DNA from: Anadara kagoshimensis
Taxonomy: Eukaryota; Mollusca; Bivalvia; Arcoida; Arcidae
Assembly (NCBI GenBank): GCA_021292105.1
Contig: CM037870.1
Location: 16,587,234-16,651,233 of the forward strand
DNA: 64,000 nt
Reading direction: 5' to 3'
In this document: positions 38,401 through 51,900 of the stretch, one piece after another
How positions within the stretch are numbered: the first letter of the stretch is position 1
How the letters are laid out: the number at the start of each line of letters is the position of its first letter
Translations under genes and position numbers: made by a program
Notes under the pieces: generated by a model
Databases searched by the model: none
What the model was told of the DNA's origin: nothing
Seen by the model: only the letters and a program-made list of their open reading frames with translations

Positions 38401-41400
38401 AGACCATGGTGTCAGAAATGGGATACAAAAACCACGCCCACATCAGTGGATCATAACTGTGAATAGACTGATTTGTTACATGATTGGGTCAATCTGCAGA
38501 CCGTAGTGTCAGAGGTGGGGTCCGAAACCACGCCCACATCAGTGGATCAGAACTGTGAATAGACTGAACTGTACATGATTGGGCCAATGTGCAGACCGTG
38601 GTGTCAGAGGTGTGGTCTGAAACTACGCCCACATCAGTGGATCAGAACTGTGAATAGACTGAATGTGATTATTTATATGTCTGAAGAACAAATCATGTTT
38701 GTGTATGAAAGGTGTTGTTCTGTTACTGACAATGTCCTAGTGCGGAGTACTTTGTATTTACTGTACAACGTTACTAAGTTAATGTCTTGTATTCTTGTTT
38801 TTTGACAAATTTGGTAAAAAAAAAACTACCCGAGAATGTTATTGCATTTTCGGAATAATTTCAATTACTGTAAACGGTGTAAAATTTTTGGGGTGTATGA
38901 AATTAAGACATATCCGCGTAGTTAAATTATCGCGTTTTTGAAATATGCACCTTAACATAGTAAATATGGTATAGTTTTCGCTTGGTATTAATTTTCGCGC
39001 AAATCAAACGCCTGAAAATATTAGTACACCGCGAAAACATTCTTTTATAATACTAGTATTGAATTGATACAGACTGACCAACATAAAAGTGAGCACTATA
39101 GATACAAGTACATTTTTTGTTTCAAGTAAAAGATTTTTACATTAGCCACGATTGACGGTGAGTGTCATGGTAATTTCAATAGTGTAGTTATTTAATGCAT
39201 AGTACAATTTTTGAGTGAATAACGAATAAATTTTTCACATTATGCAAGATGGACGAATGCTTTATTATTTCTGTCTGAGAGCGGCATGATAATTTAAATA
39301 GCTATTGTTTAACAATTTTTAGTCGGTCATTATTAGAACTTTATATTCATAAAAGATATACATGTATCCAAATAGTGTTTGTTAATTTTAGAGATAATAA
39401 AAGTTTGAAACAAAACTCTGTTGTCATTAACTGTAGAATAAATAAAAAAACAAATATACTGATATATGTCCAAAACTACGGAAGCGCTTTCAGGACATGC
39501 AAAAAAAATAGTTACTAATCTGCCCGGGCGGATTACTTATTCTGCCCGGGCGAAATAACAATCTGCCCGGGCAGAATAAGTAATCCGCCCGGACGGAATA
39601 GTAATCTGCCCGGACGGAATAGTAATCTGCCCGGGCAGAATAGCAATCCCCCCCGGGCGAAATAAAACATATATTAAAATATGCCATAGATAATAAGTTT
39701 TATGTACCGCCGACATTTCTAGTTTATATCTTGCTGTTCTACATGGAGAAGGGGCCTTTGTTGCAGAGTGGTCTAACGCGTGTGCTTACGAATCACAGTG
39801 CCTCTCACCGCCTGAAACTCGCGATCGAATCTCATTCGAGACAGATCCTAATTTGAGGTTTGCCGGTTCGTTTGCCTTGGTTTTTTCCGGGCACTCGGGA
39901 TTCCTCTACAATCCATGAACTGACCGCCCCGATTTAAGTGAAACATTCTTGACTGGGGCGTAAAACTGCTCACTAACAACATGAACAAGATACAACCGCT
40001 AGATGAATGGGTTGAAGAACAAAGTTATCAAACCATCTGTCTGTAATAGCCAAAAACAAACATACTAATCCATGTCAAAATCACAATTCAGAAGCAAAGC
40101 AAATATTTGAAACTGACACGTGAACTAGAAAAGTGAGACCGTGTGCTCGGGAAGTGTAAGCACCGCCTGTTTAGCTTGCTACACCCGCCACGTCTGTAAT
40201 CAAAATTGAGTGAAAGGAACTTCGAACTACGGGAAGTCAAATATATTCAGGGCAATCCAGGACACAGAGACATCAGACTGTGATGACGTCTAGAAAACTT
40301 TTCGATGGCTTTGATAAGCCTAAATTTGCAATATCCCCGTGTCAGCAAATTATTGGTAAGCAGCTTGCTTCGTTGTTTAAAGGTCCTGTAGTTGTAACAG
40401 GCTCTACCATAGCTTATTAAGTGTGAAACAAGTACACCACAAGCAGGAGAAGCAGGTAATAAAGGAAATTGATAATAGAAATATTGATTTCATCATGTTA
40501 AATAACTTCAAATGATTATGTAGCATTTCTTAGGTGTAATAATTGAGAATAATTTAAATAAGCAGCTGAACATAAACAATCAGTCGTGTCTTTTATTTCA
40601 ATCTCACGAAGATAGATGATATTAATATAACCTCCAGATCTAAGATTATTAAGAGATAGAACGTCATCTGTATTTGTGGATTTGACTGATTTGGTGACAA
40701 TTTTACAAGCTTTTGCATCAAAAAGGGCTTCTGAGGCTTTTGGACACGTTATCCGATTCCTGAAACCGCGTTGGACTCAAAATTGACCATCCATCAATAT
40801 TAACCAAAGGCGACGTACCAATTGCAACACATTACACAGCGCATCATGTGGTCTGTCACAAAAACTCAACAAATAGTCAAATACGTATACAGACTAGGCT
40901 TCAAGTACTCTCAACAAGTTCAAGACATGTAATCTCTAAAAGTCCAAAACATGTACTCTCCATAAATCCAAGATAGATATTCTCCACAAATCCACAAATC
41001 CAAGAGAGATACTCTCCACAAATCTAAGACATTTAATCTCCACAAATCCAAAAGAGATACTTCCCACAAATCCAAGACAGGAAACAAAGCACTATATCCC
41101 AGAAAAATGATTGAATATTTCTCCAAAGACACTAAGTTTGGACTACCTATAGGCCAAATCAGTCTGGAAAAGAAACTCAAATTTAACGTGCATTTGTTTT
41201 TTTTCTGTTTGGTGAACATGAAGGTCTGTGAAACTCATTATTAGTCTCGAGAAGTGATATTGGCTTTTAGTTATTTATATTACATCCGATTTCTTGCTGT
41301 AACGTAACGTCAAACTGTATGCTGCTTTTATTCTCAACGAAATGCTGACAAGTGCTATTATTTAATTAAAGAGTATTAGGGGACGTATTTTGGGACCACA

Positions 41401-41713
41401 CATTTTGACGCTTTGATTGGTCTGGTCAGATTATAAAAGCCTTTAGCTATATTATTTGGCATGGTCTTTGGCGTCAATTATAAAAAGAAGGAGTTCAACT
41501 CTTTATCATTTTGATCTTTTTTTGTTTTCTATAGTTCTGTCTATTGACGTTCTTACAAGTTGTGTGAGCTACTCGGTAACGTATTGAGGCCCTTTTTTGC
41601 CAAATATGTAGGGCAATTTCACATTTACTCACATAAAATGATGTACCGGTATTCAAGGAAAAAGACTAACGAACTTCCATTTTATTCATATTGTCATATA
41701 TTGTCCTCACAGT

Positions 41714-41768
<55 letters not shown>

Positions 41769-42963
41769 CAAAGCATTGTCATCAGCACTTTCATGAAGGA
41801 CAGCACGATATAAACTACTAATGTCGGGGGGTACATAAACTAATTATCTATGGTATATTAATATATATTTTATTATTACTATTCCGCCAGGGCGGATAAC
41901 TTATTCTGCCCGGGCGGATTAGTTCACAGTATCTCTCACCGCCAAGTTTCGAACCCCGCTCGGGACAGATCCTAATGTGAGGTTTGCTAGTTCGTTTGCC
42001 GTGGTTATTCCGGGAACTTTATATTCCTCTACGATCCATGAACTGGCCGCCCCGATTTAAGTGAAACATTCTTGGCCGGGGCGTAAAACTTCTCACTAAC
42101 AACATGAACAAGATACCACCGTTAGGTGGATGGGTTGAACAACAAGTATTGAAAACCCCACGACTTTTTAGACCAACTGTCTGTAATAGTCAAAAACAAA
42201 CATATTAATCCATGTCAAAATCACAATTCAGAAACAAAGTAAAAACTTTGAAACTGACAATTTAGGTTTACCACGTTAACTAGGGAAGTGAGACCGGGTG
42301 CTCTGGAAGGTTAGCACCTCCTGTTTAGCTAGTAGCAACACCCGCCAAGTATGCAATCAAAGTTGAGTGAAAGGTAGCTTCGAACTATTGACAGTCAAAT
42401 ATATTCAGGGCAATCCTGGACACAGAGACATAAACTTATCAACAATACTTTGATGACGCCTAGAAAACTTTTTGATGGCTTTGATTAGCTCAGATCACAG
42501 TGTCAACAATTTATCGGTAAGCAGCTTGCTTCGTTGTATAAAGCTTCTGTAGTTGTAACAAACTCTATCATAGCGTATTAATTGTGAATTAATCATAGCG
42601 TATTAATTATTAGATGTAATAATTGGAAGTCTAGTCAGACTATAAAAGCCTTTAGCCATATCACTTGGCATCCTCTTTTCATTATGGTTAGGCGTCAATT
42701 ATTGAAGTTTAGATTTGTAACAAGAATTTCAACTCCTTTCATTTAGACCAGTATTTTTCTTAAAAGTTCTGTCAATTGCAACGTTCTTACAATTTGTTAG
42801 AGCTACTTGGTCACTTATTGAGCCCCTTTTTGCCAAATTTGTAAGGGTGTTTCACAATTACTCACATGTTGTCCGCATATTCAAGGAAAAGATTCCATTT
42901 TATTTATGTTGTCATATATTGTCCCAACAGTAATAGAGAGAGAGGGAGAGAGAGAGAGCGTGA

Positions 42964-42994
<31 letters not shown>

Positions 42995-45900
42995 TGTGTT
43001 TGTTAGAGAGATACGATAAGACAAAGCATTGTCATCTGCGCTTTGTACTTTGTATTTATAATCTATAGCTAGTGACGATATAAGTGGAATGATTTTGTGG
43101 GGACACAGCCATTGCTATCTCTATGAAGGAGTGAAGTGTTGGTGTTTTACGCTCCAGTCTAGAACCTTTCAAATAAATCGAGGCAGATAGTTCTGGGATA
43201 GTGGAGGAAACCTGAGTGCCCAGAGAAAACCACAGATATTCGGCAAGCGAACTGCAAACTTTATCACAATACGATATCTCCCGATATATGATCGCGAGCC
43301 TAAGGCGGTGGGAGACACTGTAATTCGTAAGCACACGCGTTAGACCACTCTGCAACAGAGGTTCTTTCTCATTCTAGGACAGCACGATATAACCTAGTAA
43401 TGTTGGGGTACATAAAACTAATTCTCTATGGCATATCAATATCAGTTTTTATCGCCCGGGCGGATTACTTATTCTCCCCGGACGGATTACTTATTCTGCC
43501 CGGGTAGATTGCTATTCCGCCCGGGCAGATTGTTATTTCGCCCGGGCGGAATATGTAATCCGCCCTGACAGGTTTGTAACTTAATTTGTTTTGCATGTTC
43601 TAAAAGCGTTTCCGTACAAATCACAATCCCAAAGCAAAGACTGACAAATTAGGTGACTGACAAAACACGTGAACCCCACTAGGAAAGTGAGGCCGGGTGT
43701 TCTGGAAACAAAACTCTTTATGTTGTTGTTGTCACTGACTGTCGACTCAATTAATTGTCTCCCGGTTGTTTGAATGATGTTTCACGCCACACAAGAACAT
43801 TTAAGCTATTCAATTTAGGTCTATATGGGAAAACACACCAACACCGACCAGACACCTGTGTTTGAGTAATAAAGCTTTAACCACTGGGTCACCTCAAATC
43901 CCACAAGAGAGAGTTCTTTATTGAAGTGACATAGGCTATTCTAAGTATAGATTTCCCGAATACCGAAAATGATTGTCATCTATTTTGCAAGGGGCATAAT
44001 TTAAGTATGTGAAATGCGTATCATTTATTGATGTCTATGTGTCATGGATTGCCCTGGATACATTTGACGTCCCATAATTACATGTTCCTTTCATTTTTAA
44101 TTTTATTTGCACATGTGGCTGGTGTAGCTAGCTAAACAGAAAAACAAAAAACAAAAAAAAAAATCTATAAAGCATTGTTATTATTTGATTTCAGTTATTG
44201 ATTCGTTTTTTTAAAGCATTTAAATTTCTAAACTGGCGAAAGCTGATTAACACAATCTTAGTATGTTTTTTCGTTTTTATTCAATATTTTACTTTGTAAA
44301 ATTTTTTCAAATTTGTGTTATCAGAATTGTTCAGACTTTTAATATGATCTTCTTTTTCTAAATACATATGTAGATATTTTAGGTGTTTTGAGTATGGTTC
44401 CCACATGAAACAGTAGTGTTTCGACTGTGACAAAGTCTACTATATTTTCATTGCTCAATCGAAAATCTGACCTGCTTTATTGAGTAAAATTAAATTAAAA
44501 AATGGAACGTTTAAAGGTAGGAATATAGCACAATTTAGGAACAGGTTTTTATCAGAAACAATATGTATGCAGTGATCCATACGGTATAGAAAGTGTTCAG
44601 CAAACTATAGTTTAACATTTATTAGTAAGAGTAAATGTTAAAGCTTTATGTATCAAATTTTTGTGTAATGCATTCTATGTTAAATCAAAATAAATAGTAG
44701 AACACAATTGATTAGAAAAGTGATAAATATACTGAGAATATGCGTGGATTGAGGTCGTTTGTGTTGACTCTAAATAGTTTAAATATACTAAGTGTTATTT
44801 TATCTTTAAGTACGAACGGCATGTGTATAATTAAACAGAAACTAGAAATTCCATGGGGAGGAAAGTCCAATAGGCGTACATAAAATGCAGAAATGGTTAT
44901 AATAATGAACTGTTCAGGTAAAAATTAGTTAAAGTCGACTTTAAAGTATTTAAAATTTGGTTACAGCAATAAGGATTTTGACACTATGGCGGGTAATAAC
45001 TTTGTTGGAACATTGATCGATAATTCAGATACTTCCGTACAAGAAAAGCTTTGTGGTAATTGCAGTTTTAGTAACAAAACAGTAGTTGCGTTTTCCTGGT
45101 GTACATTCTGTTTAGAGGCCTTATGCGAGGATTGCGCAACACACCATCAGGGGTTCCGGCAATCAAGACATGAAGTGATCCCTATCGGGGAAATAGCAAA
45201 TAGCCTGTCATTTGACTGGCTAGGAGATAAACAATGTATGAAGCACACGGGGAAGATATTCGAGGTGTACTGTGTGGACCACAAGGAGATGTGCTGCGTT
45301 ATCTGCCTGGCAACATTACATAGAAAATGTGAACATATTTCTACTTTTGAAGAAATGGTGTCTGGATCAAACGACAGCGAATCTGTGGAACAGTTTGCGG
45401 ACTCTTTAAATGAAATCAAGAAAAAGACCGATGGTCTAAGAATCAAAACAGATGAAACTTTGACCCAACTGAATACCAGACACAAAGAAATATATATAGA
45501 GGTGGCAATTACTGTCCAAAAAGCGAAGAAAAAACTTGACAATCTTCAGTCTAATTTCCAGACAGAATTCCAACAAATGCATGAAAAGGAGAGTGGGAAA
45601 CTTTCAAAGAAAAAGGAAAAAATCGAAGAATTCCTAAAGAATGTACAGAAAGGTCAGAAACTACTGAAAGAGGTACGAGAGCAGGGAACACCAAAACAAG
45701 TCTTCATAACCAAAGAAAGACTGCAGGTGCAACTAAAACAACAAGTGGAAGGTTTGGAAGTAGATCTCAAGGGTATGCATTGTATGGGGTATAATCTAAA
45801 CACAGACTGCATCGTGACATCTATACTTAATACCCTTACTTCAGTTGCTGAAGTCGAAGTCGAACCATCACTAGAAATATCTGCAGGTCTGAGCGAGGTG

Positions 45901-48900
45901 GTAGATCAGTTGACCACGGGTGAAAAACACAAACCAATAGATGTTATGGAAATAGAAGTGAAGAAAGCCAACTGTATTAACCCAGGCGGTGAAATAATTG
46001 GTGGAACTTTTTTACCAGACGGAAGACTCGTTTTATGCTGTTACTCCAATCACAAAATGCAAGTTTGTGATAATTTGGGAAAATGTTTATTTCAAACGTT
46101 GTGTGGAAATTGGCCGATTGATGTATGTCTGATACCATCGTCTGAAACAATTATTCTAGTATCATTATATGGCCAAAATATACTTAGAAAATATGAAATT
46201 CAGCAGAATGCAATGAAAGAAATTGGCACAATACCATGTAAACCTGATTCTTGGGGATTAGCAGCAACCAGAGAGAACATTATAGTTGGATATAGCGTTG
46301 AAGTAGATTTTATGTCGATGAATGGTCAAGTTATCAGAAGCTTTTCACGAAGCGGTGACAATAACTTGTCTTACGTTGCAGTATCTTTGTCTGGTAATGT
46401 TTATTATACTGACAATAATAACATTGTCTGTGCAACTTTAGACGGTGCAGAAGTGAGAAGATTTAAACATCCAAATCAGAATCGTTTGTCGGGAATTGCT
46501 GTTGACAAATTTGATAACGTTTATGCCTGTAGTTATTATGATAACAACGTCGTGGTGTTTTCACCCGATGGTAAAACCTGCAAGATCTTGGAAACAAACA
46601 TTGGTGGACCTTACAAACTATGTCTTGATTCCACGGAAACAAAACTAGTTCTTACAACTTTAAGTGAAGGCGTTCAATGCTATACCCTAAAAAACCAAGT
46701 CTAGGTTGGAAACTGGAGTCCCGGCTGGCTGATAAACTATCTGTAACGAATTTCTGTTAAAATGTCATGATAAAACAAAAGATCGGTTTGAATTATAGGC
46801 ATTTAAAATTGACCTGTCCGCTTGACTTTATATTTATTTTGGATGAATGCAGTTACGTATAGGAAACGCAATTTGTAGTATTCGTCTACATCATGAAAAC
46901 GTACATTGATATTGTGTTACGGTAATCGCGAATTTTAACACTCCACTGTATTGGATGGATCCTCCTATGTGAATATTCCTGATGAAAGGTCAAGTAGACA
47001 GGTCAATGTTGTCCGCCTATATCTGACTCTTGTTTCCAAATCATTCCTTCACTTCAATTTGACAAATTTCATAATTTTGTTATCTCCCATATCCGCGGCT
47101 TTAAGTAGTTATTTTGAAGATAACTTCAAGGTTTTGTTATTTGTTTTCAGTTTTGTCAAAAATGTTAATTTTTAGTTCAGAAATAGATTGCAAAAATTTA
47201 AGAAATGATTGTGAAACTGGGACCAGGTTACAAAAATGACCCTAATTCTTTTATACCTGTGCTTATGAATACAATGTTTGATTATTACTATAACATGTAT
47301 ATACCGATAATTAACAAAACTATGTATGCAGATTGAATATGACTGATTGGTTCATGTGCAGACAACGTTCGGCTAATGTGCAGACCTTGGTGTCAGAAGT
47401 GTGATCCGAAACCGCGCCCACATTAGTGGATCAGAACTGTGAATAGATTAAATTGTTACATGATTGGGTCAATGTGCAGACCATGGTGTCAGAAATGGGA
47501 TACAAAAACCACGCCCACATCAGTGGATCATAACTGTGAATAGACTGAATTGTTACATGATTGGGTCAATGTGCAGACCGTAGTGTCACAAGTGGGGTCC
47601 GAAACCACGCCCACATCAGTGGATCAGAACTGTGAATAGACTGAATGTGATTGGACTTGGATTATTCATATGTCTGAAGAACAAATCAAGTTTGTGTATG
47701 AAAAGTGTTGTTCTGTTACTGACAATGTCCTAGTGCGGAGTACTTTGTATTTACTGTACAACGTTACTAAGTTAATGTCATAAATCTTGTATTTTAGACA
47801 AATTTGGTAAAAAAAACCCACCTGAGAATGTTATTGCAATTTCGGAATAATTTCAATTACTGTAAACGGTGTAAAATTTTTGCGGTGTATGAAATTAAGA
47901 CATATCCGCGTAGTTAAATTATCGCGTTTTTGAAATATGCACCTTAACATAATAAGTATGGTATAGTTTTCGCTTGGTATTAATTTTCGCGCAAAACAAA
48001 CGCCTGAAAAAATTAGAACACCGCGAAAACATTCTTTCATAATACTAGTATTGAATTGATACAGACTGACCAACATAAGAGTGAGCACTATAGATACAAG
48101 TACATTTTTTGTTTCAAGTAAAAGATTTTTTACATTAGCCACGATTAACGGTGAGTGTCATGGTAATTTCAGTAGCTGTAGTTATTTAATGCATAGTACA
48201 ATTTTTGAGTGAATAACGAATGCATTTTCACATTATGCAAGATGGACGAATGCTTTATTATTTCTGTCTGAGAGCGGCAACATAATTTAAATAGCTATTG
48301 TTTAACAATTTTTCAGTCGGTCATTATTAGAACTTTATATTCATAAAAGATATACAAGTATCAAAATAGTGTTTGTTAATTTTAGAGACAATAAAAGTTT
48401 GAAACAAAACTCTGTTGTCATTTACAATAGAATAAATTAAAAACAAAAATATCAATCCATGTCCAAATCACAACCCTAAAGCAAAGAAACAAATTTGAAA
48501 CTGACAAATAAGGTTGAACACGTGAATCCCACTAGAAAAGTAAGACCAGGTGTTCTGAAAATAAAACTCTTTATGTTGTTGTTGTCATTGACTTTGGACT
48601 AAATTATCTCCCATGACAATGGTCGTTTGAATGATGATTCATGCCACATACAATTGAGGTCGGCATGGTGAAACACACCAATACCTACCAGACGTCTGTG
48701 TTTGAGTAATAAAGCTTTAACCACTGGACCACCTCAGCTACCACGACAGAGATAGTTGTTTTGTTGAAGTGACATAAGCTATTCCAATAGTACAGGTTTA
48801 CCGAATACCGACAATGATTGTTATATGTTTCACATTTTATATAACTTTAATTCTGTGTAATGTGTATCATTTATTGATGTCTATGTGTCATGGATTGCCC

Positions 48901-51900
48901 TGGATACATTTGACGTCCCATAATTATATGTTCCTTTCATTTTCAATTTTAATTGCACATATGGCTGGTGTGGCTAGCTAAACAGGAGTTGCTTACCCGT
49001 CTGGAACACCCAGCCTAACTTCCCTGGTGGAAGGTCAGGTGTTTGACCTAATTAGTCAGTTGATTTGGACATAGGATAGTAAATTTGTTTTTGATTGATA
49101 ATTGCCATCCCATCTTATTCAGATTATGACATGACTAATGTTTATTTATTAACATGTTATTCCGGTATAGGCAAACGACATTGACCTGTCCGTTTGACAT
49201 TTTATTAGGAATATTAATAAAAGAGGGTCCACTTAAAACAAAAGTAGTGTTAAGATTCACAGTTAATACATGTACATACACAATTCATGGTTTATCCATG
49301 ATATAGACAAATAAACACCTGTGTTCCCTATACATGTATATGTACTGGTCCATAATAAATACTAGTATTTAAAGTCAAGGTCAAACCGTCAGGTCAGTGT
49401 GATTTAACTATTTATACTAATATTTACCAACTGGAATTTCTTTTCATCAAAATCTGGAAATCTAACAGTCGCCGAAGCACCATTTTCTTTATTCTGGTAT
49501 AGAGCAAAATCATTCTGAAATTAAAAAGGAGAAAACACTTTAATAGCATTTCTATATTTCTGTTTAGACTAGGTAGAGATAAACACTTAAGGAATGATTG
49601 TATTTTTTTTCTATCTATGGGGTCATAGATAAAATTATTTGGTACACGCGTATGCATAAACCGCTTAACGCGCTTCGCGGCTTTATGCCGCGTGCACTAA
49701 CTATTTTTATCTATGACCCCATAGATAGAAAACAAATTACAATCATTCCTTATAATTAAATTCATAAATAAGTTCAATATTCATAACATCCATGTAAACT
49801 TTTATTAAATTATACACATGAAACAAAAAACCAGAGCATTAAAACAAAAAATGGCGCATTAATCTAAAAGCGGAACACAGCTGATTGCCAATGGCAACCG
49901 CCGGTAATATGACGTCAAAAAATTTTGTCTATGGGATCATAGATACAAAAAATTTACAACACTGGATAGTATTAAAATTTAATTATTTTAATTTATTTCA
50001 ACAAAAGTCTCAAAATAACTGAATAATTAGTACTTGACCTGTTTTAATTTTTCAGCTCTTGAGGGGCCGTTTTCAGAATTAAACTCCTCATGAGTAGTAC
50101 TCGGACCCGATCTTGGAAAAATCATTAAGAAAATGTTGAATTACCATTTGTTAATCAATTAAAACATCATACTAACTTAAGTAGTTTGGTAACTTCTAGT
50201 TTTCTTAATTTAACATCTTAAAAATATTTGGATTTGCCCAATTTTCGTCAAATCAATTTGATTCCGAAAAGGTTGTGTAACAACTCCTAATGAAGTCAGG
50301 ACTTCATTAGGCGTCGGACTTCATTAGGAGTTGTTACAAGGCTGTCTAGATTTGAACAAGTCTGTTGTTCAGTTTATGTTGGTTTACTAAAGTACTAGTA
50401 TTGCAAAGTCGAATTAAATCTGTCTACAAAGGCCTACCAAGTGAGTATTAAAAAAGCCTTTACTGGCAAGTGGTTATAATATACAGTTTCAAATACAGTC
50501 CAACCTGCCTTCAAGGCCACCTCCATATAAGGGTCACCTGCTTATAAAAACCAGTTGAATTGTATCCTAGTTGTTCTTTATTTATATTATTTGAACCTGT
50601 ATATAAAGGCCATCTGCGCATAAAGGTCATTTTACTGGTTCCCTTGAGTGGCTTGGGTGGAATTGCAGCGGTCTCGTTTTGATTAACTTGCACGTGGCAG
50701 ATGCAGCTAGGTAAACAGGATATTCTTACCATTCCGGAGGATACACGCTTCGGTTGCACATTTTTTCCTTAAGATTTTTCTTAACATAATGTTTTCGCCA
50801 AAACTAGAATACAGATGTTATAAGCTGGATATGATCTTAAAAATGACACATTTAATTCATTATTGTGAACAGGGACCACATCTAACAAAATTATTTTAAC
50901 GAGAATATTAACTCACCTTCCGGACATGTTGAGTATGATTTATTACTTTGTCCCCATCCCATTCTATTGTTGGCGGATTACCCTGTACATCACTTCGTTC
51001 CAATCTCAAAGTGACGTCATTACCATGGGCGCTGAGTTTGAAGATGAGTGTATTTGGAAACAATCGGAACGGCTGTTTAGAATCCTCCTTTGTATCATAA
51101 ACCATCTGTATATTTGATATATCTATAAAAACATTCAACATTTCTTAAAAATTCTTAAAAACAAATACTAATGTAAAGGAGATGATAAACATGGGAGTGA
51201 ATAGGAAGTGACCTCCGGTTGGCAAAAGTACGAGCCCCCTCCCCTCCCCCTTAACTGCTTTCGTTAATATTTTTCGTTGACATTAAATTTCGTGGTTTTA
51301 ACTTACCCAAGAAAATAACGAAATTTAATCCCCCACGAATATTTGTGATTCTTCAGTACTTTTTTCTGAATCGGGTCTGTAAGAGTCGATGTGACCTTGA
51401 GCTTTGATCTTTTACCTACATGGGTTGCAAAATTTCTCGAAAACAAATGCTTTTTTGTTAATCTTGTCAGAAAGTTAATATGACCTTGACCTTTTACCTA
51501 TTTTATATGTTCTATTGTATTTTTTCTTTCGTATGACCTTGAACTCGACCTTCGATCTACGTAATGAAAAAATATGCCTATCTTATAGCAGTTGAACTAC
51601 ATGTATTTGGTGTGCGAGTTTCATACTTTGGGCACAGGACCTATAAACGAGTATTGCTAATGATACAAATTGTTTTGACTGCTTCGGCTTTAAAAAACAA
51701 AAACAATTCGTAAAGATTGAAAACGAAAAAATGTTTGCCTTTGAAAGCGGATATTGTATATTTCAGTCATGTGACCTTGACCTTTGAACAAAATACTTTA
51801 ATACTTGTTAAAGAGGTAGGGGGTTTCATATTTATACACATGTACTTTTTTCGACACATGTACTTTAAATTCATCAAATATGTACACACTATCTACATTG

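Larger units (their letters stand above)
41880..43570 (+). repeat. second copy of a tandemly duplicated non-coding block
   Basis: Follows the first copy (39510-41879) in the same order: CCCGGGC repeat, SINE B, R1 inverse, a segment with GTTCTTACAAGTTGTG or GTTCTTACAATTTGTT and TTTTTGCCAAAT, then a GA microsatellite. It contains a truncated SINE B at 41926-42098 and an R1 copy at 42165-42560, and ends in an inverted SINE B (43142-43365) and a third CCCGGGC array. Confidence 0.75.
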
